Source of the DNA: Microbulbifer sp. ALW1
GTDB taxonomy: Bacteria > Pseudomonadota > Gammaproteobacteria > Pseudomonadales > Cellvibrionaceae
Direction of reading: 5' to 3'
NCBI RefSeq assembly: GCF_009903625.1
Contig: NZ_CP047569.1
Span: 3,264,501-3,328,500 of the forward strand
Length of the DNA stretch: 64,000 nt
Made by a program: the position numbers and the translations under genes. The notes below the pieces were generated by a model. It saw only the letters and a list, made by a program, of their open reading frames with translations, searched no databases and had not been told where the DNA came from. The number at the start of each line of letters is the position of its first letter. The stretch's first letter is position 1. Below, one piece after another: positions 9,501-17,214 of this stretch.

Positions 9501-11437
9501 AAGGCATCCTGGAACAAGGAGCGGGAGGCCTGGGCGTCGACGCGGGTTGGCAAGCCAAATTCCAGGTGGAACTCGTGCATCCACACATCCTGCTGGCCGC
9601 GGGGACGAATGGTATAGGGGAACTCGCCCATCACCCGCAGGCCCAGGTTTTCCAGTACCGGAATCACATCGGACAGGGTCAGGCCGCTGCCCCAGTTGAA
9701 TACCTTAAAGCGCAGACTACCAGGCTCGGCTCCAACCGGCTGGTAGAAACTCATGGCCACGCGGTGATCGGCGCTGATCTCCTGAATCAAGGCCACATCC
9801 TGTACCGCGATACGAGGCTCGAAGTCCTCGCGGTAACCCGCGGGGAAGGCCTGACCGAAGGTACTGATCAGGCGGCTGCCCTGCTCCTCACCGTGGGATT
9901 CAATGAGGGATTTTTGGAATACGTCTTCCCAACTGCGGGTAATGTCCACGATTTGCGCCTCCAGTCGCGCTACATCAAAGTCCACCGGCTCATTTGGATC
10001 CACCCGGAACACAAGGTGCACCCGGGCGAGAATGGATTCGGAAAAATAGGTCGTAAAATCGGAGTCCAGCGCGTGAATGGTTCTCGCGATACGATCGCTG
10101 ATCTTTTCGCGCACCTCACTGTTGAATTGGTCCCGCGGCACGTAAACCATGGCGGTGACGAATTTGCCAAACGGATCTTTGCGCATAAACAAGCGCAGAC
10201 GCGCGCGCTCATTCATGGCGAGCACGCCGAGGGTGGTATCGAACAGCTCTTTGGTGCTGCTCTGGAACAGCTCGTCCCGCGGGAAGGTGTCCAGCACCCG
10301 CTTCAGCGCCTTGCCATCATGACTGGTGGGAGACAGGCCGCTCTGCTCCATCACCGAGGCCAGCTTGCGACGGATGATAGGAATTTTGGCCGGGCTCTCG
10401 GTGTACACCGGTGAGGTGTAGAGCCCCATAAACGCCGATTCCCCGATCACCTCGCCTGCGGCATCGTAACGCTTGATGCTGACGTAATCCGAATAAGCAG
10501 ACCGGTGCACCCGGGACTTGACGGAAGACTTGGCAAACGTCAGGAAGTTGGGCCCCTGGTAGAACTTCTGCTTGCCCTCATTGAAGGCATACTCCGGCGT
10601 AGGCTCTGCGGGTTGCTGCAGGTTTTTGAAGATCCCCAGGCGGCGGTTTTCCACCTCGCACAGGACCTTTTTATCGCCTTGCTGGCAGAATTCGTATTCG
10701 CGGTAACCGAGGAAGGTGAAGTTGCCATCCCGCATCCACTGCAGGAAAGCCGCGGCCTCTTCGAGATTGGCCTCGTTATCAGCGATGCTGGCATGCAGCT
10801 GGTCTTCCATCGCGGCGCAGGTGTCCAGCATCGGCACATAGTCGTCGACCGCCAGCTCCACATCGCCGAGGATATCCTTCAGCGAACGGGCCAGGTCCGA
10901 TGCGTGTGAGGCCGAGGTATCCAGGTTGATCTCAAGGTAAATCAGCGCCTCGCTGGATACCCTGGGGTCGTCCTGGCGGGCATCATCCTGCTTGCTTCCG
11001 GGAGGCAGCAGCTTTTCCAACTGGCCACTCTCGCTCCGCTGCAGCTGCATCACCGTACTTTTGATGGAGTGGATCACGGTATTGCGGTTGTTGATCTCCA
11101 TCCGCACCGAGTCCACCAGGAACGGCATGTCCCGCTGCAATACACAAACGACGGTGTGGGAGCACTCCCAGCCGTGGTCCTCCAGGCGCGGGTTGAACAC
11201 CCGGATCTTGGGCTCGCCGCCGCTGTACTGCTGGAGAAAGTCCCAGCAGGTGTAAAGGCAACCGTATACATCCACCAGACGCCGCCCCGCCAGGTCCTCA
11301 AGTGCGTACTGGTTCAGAAACTGCTCTGCAAAAGCGACAACCGGCGCCGCCTTGTCGCCCAGCTTCTCCCGAATGATCCCGCTGACCTGCGCCAGCAGCT
11401 CCTCCCGGCTATCCGTTATGACCGTGGCCATATTCAC
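6548..11437 (-). CDS. gdhB: NAD-specific glutamate dehydrogenase, large (about 180 kDa) class
   Basis: This 1629-residue protein matches the length of the GDH-180 class known from Pseudomonas, Streptomyces and Caulobacter. It catabolises glutamate to 2-oxoglutarate and ammonia with NAD+ and is a cytosolic homo-oligomer. The N-terminal half is the ACT-like regulatory region (FVDSVRMEINNRNTVIHSI). The catalytic part holds GVHLRGGKVARGGLRWSDR, the substrate-lysine region VPSGAKGGFV and the NAD-binding segment NFSVIGIGDMGGDVFGNGM. The first start is a GTG with GGGAGA seven bases upstream; an ATG two codons later (11431) is the alternative. It is apparently monocistronic. Long antisense frames inside it are codon-bias shadows. 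Confidence 0.95.
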   Translation of the reverse strand: MNMATVITDSREELLAQVSGIIREKLGDKAAPVVAFAEQFLNQYALEDLAGRRLVDVYGCLYTCWDFLQQYSGGEPKIRVFNPRLEDHGWECSHTVVCVLQRDMPFLVDSVRMEINNRNTVIHSIKSTVMQLQRSESGQLEKLLPPGSKQDDARQDDPRVSSEALIYLEINLDTSASHASDLARSLKDILGDVELAVDDYVPMLDTCAAMEDQLHASIADNEANLEEAAAFLQWMRDGNFTFLGYREYEFCQQGDKKVLCEVENRRLGIFKNLQQPAEPTPEYAFNEGKQKFYQGPNFLTFAKSSVKSRVHRSAYSDYVSIKRYDAAGEVIGESAFMGLYTSPVYTESPAKIPIIRRKLASVMEQSGLSPTSHDGKALKRVLDTFPRDELFQSSTKELFDTTLGVLAMNERARLRLFMRKDPFGKFVTAMVYVPRDQFNSEVREKISDRIARTIHALDSDFTTYFSESILARVHLVFRVDPNEPVDFDVARLEAQIVDITRSWEDVFQKSLIESHGEEQGSRLISTFGQAFPAGYREDFEPRIAVQDVALIQEISADHRVAMSFYQPVGAEPGSLRFKVFNWGSGLTLSDVIPVLENLGLRVMGEFPYTIRPRGQQDVWMHEFHLEFGLPTRVDAQASRSLFQDAFAAIWDGVAESDAFNRMVLAARLNWREVSMLRAYARYLKQTKFSASQSYIAATLANHVEITRNLVALFRAMFDPRINSADRQDQSRVERLIKKIHDGLDAVDNLNEDQVIRRYLELIRGTLRTNFFQLDENDQPKDYISIKFSPRDIPNIPEPRPEFEIFVYSPQVEGVHLRGGKVARGGLRWSDRLEDFRTEVLGLVKAQNVKNAVIVPSGAKGGFVVRKPPVDNSREALIEAGINCYKTFIRGLLDVTDNLKDGEVIPPPRVIRRDQDDPYLVVAADKGTATFSDIANGIAAEYDFWLGDAFASGGSNGYDHKKMGITARGAWVSVQRHFREMGVNVQAENFSVIGIGDMGGDVFGNGMLLSEHICLKGAFNHLHIFVDPNPDASSSFVERKRLFELPRSAWTDYNLSLISKGGGIFERRAKSVKITPEMKQAFGISEDQLTPNELISAMLKSPVDLIWNGGIGTYVKASSESHAQVGDKSNDNLRVNGNQLRCKVFGEGGNLGMTQRGRIEFSLNGGRCNTDFIDNAGGVDCSDHEVNIKILLDKVVANGDLTSKQRNQLLEEMTESVAELVLDNNYNQTRALSVASYQVGDRFDEYRRVINALESEGRLRRALEFIPDNETLSERQNKGQYLTRPELSVLISYVKVKLKEELLNAHIIDNERVQEAVVSAFPPTLVARYEALVYDHQLRREIVSTQVANEMVNSMGITFYHRISGATGADIDTIAAAYISARDVYLMQEFQDGVAALDYQVPADLQLQLMNSMIGRVRRATRWFVRNRRGDLDPAQERDLFQDSVQRVIRALPEVLSGEPLREWQSRHDQLLAANVPEQLALLAASPTYLFSALGISQSAQVSDRPVEEVAKTYFALADKLGLYWFGNQIIDLPAETFWQSQARETSMDDLDSQLSKLAIHILRLAGDDGLDVDSAVSRWVDVMAQPIQRWESLMKELKSSPQGDFAMFTVALRELMYLANATSDQETLA

Positions 11438-11753
11438 GTGTTTTCTCCCATCGCGGCTTAACTGATTACCGCTGTGAATAAATTTTTTTGGTTCAAGGTT
11501 GTATCAAGGTAGAACAAAACGACAGAATAATTGTCTACTTTGCCGCCCGAAGTACCCTAATAGGAGCCACGACGAACCCCCATAGCGGCACAGCGGTTGC
11601 CTCTCAGCCATCCGCCGCTAAAATCAACCGGTTCGCGACTGATCCTCGGACTCATCCTCAGGAGGCGGGCGAGTGGCTATATATAAAGATGATAGATAGC
11701 CACCCGGCTCGGGCAGCGTATTGAAACAGGAAATTGGCAAAAGAAGTGACGAT
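11438..11753. other. Intergenic region between divergent gdhB and moxR operon
   Basis: No gene is supported here. A TATATATAAAG stretch near 11677-11690 could be the -10 region for the moxR operon, but I see no clean -35 box. The AT-rich stretch next to gdhB (about 11470-11500) could hold that gene's promoter. Confidence 0.35.
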
Positions 11754-12713
11754 ATGGACACACGCCAGCAGATAAAAATTCTGGGTGATTGGCTAGAGCA
11801 GCAGATTATTGGCCAGGAGACTTTGGTCAACCGGATCCTCATAGGATTACTGGCCGATGGCCACCTACTGGTTGAGGGTGCGCCGGGCCTAGCCAAGACC
11901 AAGGCCATCAAGACTCTGGCCGATGCCATTGAGGGTGACTTCCACCGGGTGCAGTTCACCCCGGACCTGTTACCCTCCGATATTACCGGCACCGACATCT
12001 ACCGTCCGGAAACCGGCGAATTTCACTTCCAGCACGGACCGGTGTTTCACAACCTGATTCTCGCGGACGAAATCAACCGCGCGCCGGCCAAGGTACAGTC
12101 CGCCCTGCTGGAAGCCATGGCCGAGCGCCAGATCAGTGTCGGGCGCAAAACCTATTCGCTGCCGGACCTGTTCCTGGTGATGGCGACCCAGAACCCCATC
12201 GAACAGGAAGGCACCTACCCGCTGCCTGAGGCGCAGCTCGACCGTTTCCTGATGCAGGTGAACCTCAGCTACCCCAATGCGGAAGCGGAAACCAAAATCC
12301 TGCAACTGGCCCGCGCTGAGGCCAGTCACGGCGAAGACCGGCCGTCTTCCATCATCAGCCAGGAAACCATTTTTGCCGCGCGCAAAGAAATTCTCGACCT
12401 GACCATGGTCGAAGCCGTTGAGACCTATATTGTCCAGCTGATCATCGCCACCCGCGAACCGCAGCGGTACGACGACGAACTCGCCTCCTGGCTCGACTTC
12501 GGCGCCAGCCCCCGGGCCACCATCGCCCTGGATCGCTGCTCCCGCGCCTACGCCTGGCTTGCCGGTCGCGACTATGTAACCCCGGACGATGTCATGGCGA
12601 TTGCGCCGGATGTACTGCGCCACCGCCTGTTGCTCAGTTTTGAGGCGGAAGCCGCCGGCGCCAGTGCCGACCAGGTCATTCACCGCTTGCTGCAACAAGT
12701 GCCGGCGATTTAA
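11754..12713 (+). CDS. MoxR-family AAA+ ATPase
   Basis: This 319-residue AAA+ protein has Walker A EGAPGLAKTKAI, the MoxR-specific segment FTPDLLPSDITGTDIY, Walker B LILADEINRAP and sensor 1 MATQNPIEQEGTYPLPEAQL. MoxR ATPases act as chaperones for the VWA-domain proteins encoded beside them, here batA and batB. The ATG at 11754 is preferred because the product then starts MDTRQQIKILGDWL; an upstream TTG at 11721 would add 11 residues. It is the first gene of a tight six-gene operon running to batD. Confidence 0.93.
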   Translation: MDTRQQIKILGDWLEQQIIGQETLVNRILIGLLADGHLLVEGAPGLAKTKAIKTLADAIEGDFHRVQFTPDLLPSDITGTDIYRPETGEFHFQHGPVFHNLILADEINRAPAKVQSALLEAMAERQISVGRKTYSLPDLFLVMATQNPIEQEGTYPLPEAQLDRFLMQVNLSYPNAEAETKILQLARAEASHGEDRPSSIISQETIFAARKEILDLTMVEAVETYIVQLIIATREPQRYDDELASWLDFGASPRATIALDRCSRAYAWLAGRDYVTPDDVMAIAPDVLRHRLLLSFEAEAAGASADQVIHRLLQQVPAI

Positions 12714-12733
12714 CCAGGCGCAGCGGATTCGAC

Positions 12734-13711
12734 GTGCAGAAAGCCCTCAATCACAATGAGCTGAACCTCCGCGGCGCCTACCCCGCCGTGCCACCACTAG
12801 TGCGCCTGCGGCATATCGCCCGCCAGTTGCGCCTGTTCAAGCCGCGGGTAAACCGTAGCGACCAGGCCGGCAACCTGCTTACGCGTTACCGCGGCCGCGG
12901 CATGAACTTTGAAGAGGTGCGCTACTACCAGCCCGGTGACGACGTGCGCTCCATCGACTGGCGCGTAACCGCCCGCACCGGTAAAACCCATACCAAGCTG
13001 TTCCAGGAAGAACGCGAACGGCCGGTGGTGATTTTGCTGGACCTGCGCTCACCGATGTTCTTTGGCAGCCAGAATGCTTTCAAATCCGTCGCCGCTTGCA
13101 GCATTGCTTCGGCTCTGGGATGGGCAGGCCTGCAGCACGGTGACCGTATCGGCGCCCTGCTGTTTTCTGATCAACACCTGGAAACCGTTCGTCCCCGCCG
13201 CAGCCATCACGCGGTACTTGCGGCCATTCACAGCATGGTGGAAATGGCATCCGCACTCAAAAGCCCTATCCCTGCAAACGGCAGCCAGCCGCTCAGCACC
13301 CTGCTGGAAGAAGCGCGCCGGGTTGCGCGCCCCGGCAGCGCAGTGTTCCTGATCAGCGACTGCCATGACATGGATGAAAGCTGCGAGCAGCCCCTGTACC
13401 TGCTGACCCGCCACGCCGATCTTCAGGTACTTCGCATTACCGACCCGCTGGAGCAGCAACTGCCAGATCAGGCCCTCACCATCAGTGACGGTCGCCAGCG
13501 CACCTTTCTTGGCCGGTCCAACCGGCAACAGCGAGAAGCCTTTTCCCGGCATCAGCAACAGGTGCGCGAGCAGACTGCGCAGCTTTGTCGGCGCCTACGC
13601 CTGCCGCTGGTCGACTTTGACAGCACACAACCGGTGGTTCCGGTATTGCTCAGCACCTACGGTGAGCGACCGCCGGCGCCAAGTGCCAGCCCCAGCAGGA
13701 TGCCGGTATGA
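12734..13711 (+). CDS. DUF58 domain protein (MoxR operon)
   Basis: This 325-residue protein has the DUF58 signature RYYQPGDDVRSIDWRVTART followed by a VWA-like stretch VVILLDLRSPMFFGS. The MIDAS-like sequence reads DLRSPM instead of DxSxS, so metal binding through that loop is uncertain. DUF58 proteins are regular partners of MoxR, though their chemistry is not settled. The start is GTG, 20 bases after moxR stops. It overlaps the next gene by four bases, which suggests coupled translation. Confidence 0.9.
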   Translation: MQKALNHNELNLRGAYPAVPPLVRLRHIARQLRLFKPRVNRSDQAGNLLTRYRGRGMNFEEVRYYQPGDDVRSIDWRVTARTGKTHTKLFQEERERPVVILLDLRSPMFFGSQNAFKSVAACSIASALGWAGLQHGDRIGALLFSDQHLETVRPRRSHHAVLAAIHSMVEMASALKSPIPANGSQPLSTLLEEARRVARPGSAVFLISDCHDMDESCEQPLYLLTRHADLQVLRITDPLEQQLPDQALTISDGRQRTFLGRSNRQQREAFSRHQQQVREQTAQLCRRLRLPLVDFDSTQPVVPVLLSTYGERPPAPSASPSRMPV

Positions 13712-14301
13712 AGCTAATGGCACAGCAGCAGACCGCGCAGCCGGCGCCACAAATGACGCCGGAAATGCAGGCACTGTTAGAGCAACTCAAAGACATTCAC
13801 GAACCCGCAGCCATCGGCTGGTGGCCCCTCGCCCCTGGCTGGTGGATCCTCGCCGGAACCCTGGTTGCACTCATATTTGCCGCCGCATTTATATTTCTGC
13901 GCCTTCGGCAGAAGCGCCGGAAAAACTTGTATCGCTCCGAGGGCGTACGACTGCTGCAAGCAGTAGACCTGGCCAACCCGCGCGCGGTGGAGGAGATCAA
14001 CATACTTATGAAACGGGTCGCTGTGGTGACCTTTGGCCGCGAACCCTGCGCCGCCCTTACCGGTGAGCGCTGGATTGCCTTTTTACAGTCCTCGGTGGAT
14101 CAACCAATCCCCCAAGCCGCAAAGCGCGCCTTACTGGAAAACCTGTACAGCGACCAGCTGCCCAGCAGCAGCGACGTCGAAGCGCTGCGAGATTACGCCA
14201 TATACTGGGCACACAAGCACGAAAGGCCGATACCCGCGGATACGCTGGCGGGCGCCAAAGCCGTCATCGCGCCCAATTCACCGGAGGCAAGTCGTGTTTG
14301 A
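13708..14301 (+). CDS. DUF4381 membrane protein (Bat operon)
   Basis: This 197-residue protein has a Gln/Pro-rich start, one membrane helix (WWILAGTLVALIFAAAFIFL, about residues 46-66) followed by the positive RLRQKRRKN, and a soluble cytoplasmic tail. This fits the DUF4381 family, which is found between DUF58 and BatA genes in gammaproteobacteria. The function is unknown; the context suggests an anchor for the MoxR/VWA complex at the inner membrane. It overlaps genes on both sides by a few bases. Confidence 0.82.
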   Translation: MKLMAQQQTAQPAPQMTPEMQALLEQLKDIHEPAAIGWWPLAPGWWILAGTLVALIFAAAFIFLRLRQKRRKNLYRSEGVRLLQAVDLANPRAVEEINILMKRVAVVTFGREPCAALTGERWIAFLQSSVDQPIPQAAKRALLENLYSDQLPSSSDVEALRDYAIYWAHKHERPIPADTLAGAKAVIAPNSPEASRV

Positions 14302-15346
14302 GTTTGCCCTGCCGTGGCTGTTTCTATTATTGCCGCTGCCCTTGCTGGCGCGCCGACTTTTGCCGAAAAGCGAACCCCTGAGCAGCGCAATCAAAGTGCC
14401 CTATTACCAGCAACTGCCGCAAAAAGGCGGCAGCGCCCCGGGCAATCAAATCAACCTGTTACTGCTCTGGCTACTTTGGAGCCTGCTCGTAACCGCCGCG
14501 GCTCGGCCGCAGTGGTACGGCGAGCCGATTTCAGAAACCAGCAGCGCCCGCGACCTGCTGATCGCAGTGGACATTTCCGGCAGTATGGAAACTCCGGACA
14601 TGCTTCTGAACGGCAACCCGGCCATGCGCATTACCGCCGTCAAAAACGTTGTTGGGGATTTTGTGCTGCGTCGCAACGGCGATCGCCTGGGGTTGGTTTT
14701 GTTCGGCACCCGCGCTTATCTGCAAGCACCCCTGACGTTTGATCGTCAGACTGTGGACACACTGTTAACCGAAGCCCAGATCGGTTTCGCTGGCCAGGGG
14801 ACCGCCATTGGCGACGCCATTGGTTTATCTGTCAAACGTCTGACTCAGCGCCCGGCCGATCAACGTGTTCTCATCCTGCTAACAGACGGCGCCAACACCG
14901 CCGGCGAAGTTGCCCCCCTGAAAGCTGCCGAGCTCGCCAAGCAGGCCGGGGTCAAGGTGTACACCATCGGTGTGGGTGCAGATGAAATGGTACAGCCCGG
15001 GCTACTGGGATCCCGCTTCGGATCCCGCCGGGTCAACCCATCGCGGGATCTGGATAGTAAGACGCTCAAAGCCATCGCGGACCAGACCGGCGGCCTCTAC
15101 TTCCGCGCCCACAATCCCCAGGAGCTGGTGAATATCTATGCCGAGCTGGACCGCCTGGAGCCGGTAGAGCAGGAGGCGGAAACCTATCGCCCACTCAAAT
15201 CCCTGTATATCTGGCCCCTGGGACTCGCCTTGTTTCTGGCACTGGCCTGGGCACTGATTCCCCTTGCCGCCAATCTTATTGCAAGCAGAGCTTCCATTAG
15301 CAAAGGTAGTAGTCAGCACCCGCTGAACAGGAGGCAGGCCCTGTGA
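14294..15346 (+). CDS. batA: VWA-domain membrane protein BatA
   Basis: The start is taken as the GTG at 14294, which follows GGAGG and gives VFEFALPWLFLLLPLPLLAR, the typical hydrophobic BatA N-terminus. About 350 residues follow: a second membrane helix (LLLLWLLWSLLVTAAARPQW), a VWA domain with the MIDAS motif DISGSM plus the later Thr and Asp (FAGQGTAIGDAIG, LILLTDGANTAG), and a C-terminal helix (IWPLGLALFLALAWALIPLA). Bat proteins have been linked to oxygen tolerance in Bacteroides and to stress resistance elsewhere; the mechanism is unresolved. The stop overlaps the GTG start of batB. Confidence 0.9.
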   Translation: MFEFALPWLFLLLPLPLLARRLLPKSEPLSSAIKVPYYQQLPQKGGSAPGNQINLLLLWLLWSLLVTAAARPQWYGEPISETSSARDLLIAVDISGSMETPDMLLNGNPAMRITAVKNVVGDFVLRRNGDRLGLVLFGTRAYLQAPLTFDRQTVDTLLTEAQIGFAGQGTAIGDAIGLSVKRLTQRPADQRVLILLTDGANTAGEVAPLKAAELAKQAGVKVYTIGVGADEMVQPGLLGSRFGSRRVNPSRDLDSKTLKAIADQTGGLYFRAHNPQELVNIYAELDRLEPVEQEAETYRPLKSLYIWPLGLALFLALAWALIPLAANLIASRASISKGSSQHPLNRRQAL

Positions 15347-17214
15347 ACCTGTTAGCCAGCCTGCAGGAGTTCCATTTCCTGCGCCCCCAATTTTTATGGT
15401 TGATACTCCCGGTCGCCGTCGTTTGCTGGGCACTCGCGCGCACAGTGCTCGCTAGCGGCCAGCTGCAAAAAGTCATCGATCCGGACCTGCTCCCCCACCT
15501 GCTGATGCGCGGCGGGGAAAAGCGTCCCTGGCTATTTGCCCTGATATTCGCTCTGCTGACTCTGGCCATCATTGCCCTGGCCGGCCCCAGCTGGCGCAAA
15601 CTGCCCACCCCGGTTTACAGCAACCAGGACGCCCTGGTGATTCTCCTGGACCTGTCGCCCTCGATGATGGCGACCGATCTCTCGCCGAATCGCCTCACCC
15701 GCGCGCGTCTGAAAATCCTGGATATCCTAAAACAGCGCAAAGACGGCCTTACCGCCCTGATTGCCTACGCCGGTGAAGCCCACGTAGTCACACCGCTTAC
15801 CGACGACACCGCCACCATTGCCAATCTGGTACCCTCGCTTTCGCCACGGATCATGCCGGTGCCGGGGAGCAATATTGAAATGGCAGTACAGGCGGGACTG
15901 CGCTTAATAAAAGACGGTGCCAATGGCCGCGGGCGGCTGCTGGCGGTAACGGACGGTATCGCCAAAGCGGCAGTCAACACCGTAGAAGCCGAAGTCAAAA
16001 ACAGCGATGCCAGCCTGTCCATCCTCGCCGTGGGCAGTGGCGACGGCAGCCCCATTCCGAAAACAACCGGCAGCGGGTTTGTCACCGACGACAGTGGCTC
16101 CATCATCATCGCCAATTTTGATCGCGGGGAACTGGCACAGTTGGCCGCAAGCACCGGCGGCAAATTTGCGCAGATCTCCGTAACCGACAATGACATCGCA
16201 ACACTGCTGCCCAAAAACAATGCCCCGGAGCAAGCACAATTGACCGAGCGGGAATTTGATCAGTGGCAAGAGGAAGGGCGCTGGCTGGTGCTACTTCTGC
16301 TGCCCCTGGCGCTTCTGCTGTTCCGCCGCGGCACCCTCGCCTGTGTAATTCCAGCATTCACACTCTGCTCGCTACTCACTGCCGCCCCGAAAAGCGTGGC
16401 GGACACCTGGCAAAACCTATGGAAGACACCCAATCAGCAAGCGGAAGAGATGCTGCAACAGGGGGACGCCAAGTCTGCAGCAGAGAAATTCGACAATTCT
16501 CAATGGCGCGGCACCGCCAACTATCGCGCCGGTGAGTACGATGCTGCAGCCAAGAACTTCTCCCAAAGCGCAGACCCACAAGGGCTCTACAACCTGGGCA
16601 ACAGCCTGACACAACAAGGCCGCTTCAACGAAGCCATCAACGCCTACGATAAAGCGCTAAAAGAAGACCCCGATTTTTCGGATGCTCGCCAAAACCGGGA
16701 CATCGCCGAACAGCTCAAAAAGCTGCAACAACAGCAGCAACAAAACCAGCAGCAGAGTGGCCAGTCCCAGGACCAGGACCAGGACCAGGACCAGGACAAT
16801 CAACAGGACCAGCAGCAGGACCAAAATACGCAGCAGGATCAACAGCAAGGCGATCAAAGCCAGCAGAATGCCCAGCAGCAGCCAGGAGAGGAGCAGCAAC
16901 AGACTGGCAATCAGGACCAGCAGGAACCGCAGCCGGACCCTGGCCAGAATGAGCAGGAGCAACAAGCTCAGGGCAGCGAAGACCAGCAGAATGGCGAGCC
17001 ACAACAGCAAAATGCCCAGGCTCAGCCCGGCGAAGAGGAAAGCCCACTAGATCCTGAAACCCAACAGGCTCTGGACCAGTGGCTGCGCCAGATCCCCGAC
17101 GACCCCGCCGGCCTGATGCGCGAGAAATTCAAATACGAAAGCCTGCAACGCCGCCGCGCCTATCGCGCGGGCGAATGGCAGCCCCCGGAAAACGGAGCCA
17201 CCCAAAGATGGTAG
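15343..17214 (+). CDS. BatB-BatC fusion: VWA membrane protein with TPR and Gln-rich tail
   Basis: This 623-residue protein combines what are separate batB and batC genes in some species. N-terminal helices are followed by a VWA domain (LVILLDLSPSMMATDLSPNR, MIDAS DLSPS; GSNIEMAVQAG; RLLAVTDG) and another helix (WLVLLLLPLALLLF) near residue 315. A periplasmic TPR section follows (YNLGNSLTQQGRFNEAINAY, DKALKEDPDF, about residues 405-460). The last 160 residues include a stretch dominated by Gln, Asp and Glu (about 463-575), with a five-copy hexanucleotide repeat, and a conserved tail ending in LDQWLRQIPDDPAGLMREKF. The TPR probably docks partner proteins. The start is GTG inside the batA stop, and batD begins inside its end. 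Confidence 0.9.
   Translation: MNLLASLQEFHFLRPQFLWLILPVAVVCWALARTVLASGQLQKVIDPDLLPHLLMRGGEKRPWLFALIFALLTLAIIALAGPSWRKLPTPVYSNQDALVILLDLSPSMMATDLSPNRLTRARLKILDILKQRKDGLTALIAYAGEAHVVTPLTDDTATIANLVPSLSPRIMPVPGSNIEMAVQAGLRLIKDGANGRGRLLAVTDGIAKAAVNTVEAEVKNSDASLSILAVGSGDGSPIPKTTGSGFVTDDSGSIIIANFDRGELAQLAASTGGKFAQISVTDNDIATLLPKNNAPEQAQLTEREFDQWQEEGRWLVLLLLPLALLLFRRGTLACVIPAFTLCSLLTAAPKSVADTWQNLWKTPNQQAEEMLQQGDAKSAAEKFDNSQWRGTANYRAGEYDAAAKNFSQSADPQGLYNLGNSLTQQGRFNEAINAYDKALKEDPDFSDARQNRDIAEQLKKLQQQQQQNQQQSGQSQDQDQDQDQDNQQDQQQDQNTQQDQQQGDQSQQNAQQQPGEEQQQTGNQDQQEPQPDPGQNEQEQQAQGSEDQQNGEPQQQNAQAQPGEEESPLDPETQQALDQWLRQIPDDPAGLMREKFKYESLQRRRAYRAGEWQPPENGATQRW
16768..16797 (+). repeat. Five-copy CAGGAC tandem repeat coding (Gln-Asp)5
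   Basis: Five exact copies of the hexamer CAGGAC encode QDQDQDQDQD in the Gln-rich tail of the BatB/C protein, followed by more degenerate CAG/CAA-rich sequence. Because the unit is six bases, slippage would change length without breaking the frame. Confidence 0.85.

Noticed and set aside
7037..10414. Long open frame (over 1100 codons) on the plus strand inside gdhB.
   Set aside because: It is antisense to a clear 1629-residue enzyme, with no recognisable domain; GC-rich codon bias commonly opens such frames.
16657..17010. Leucine-rich open frame on the minus strand.
   Set aside because: It is the antisense image of the CAG/CAA-rich tail of the BatB/C gene; its hydrophobicity is an artefact of that repeat.
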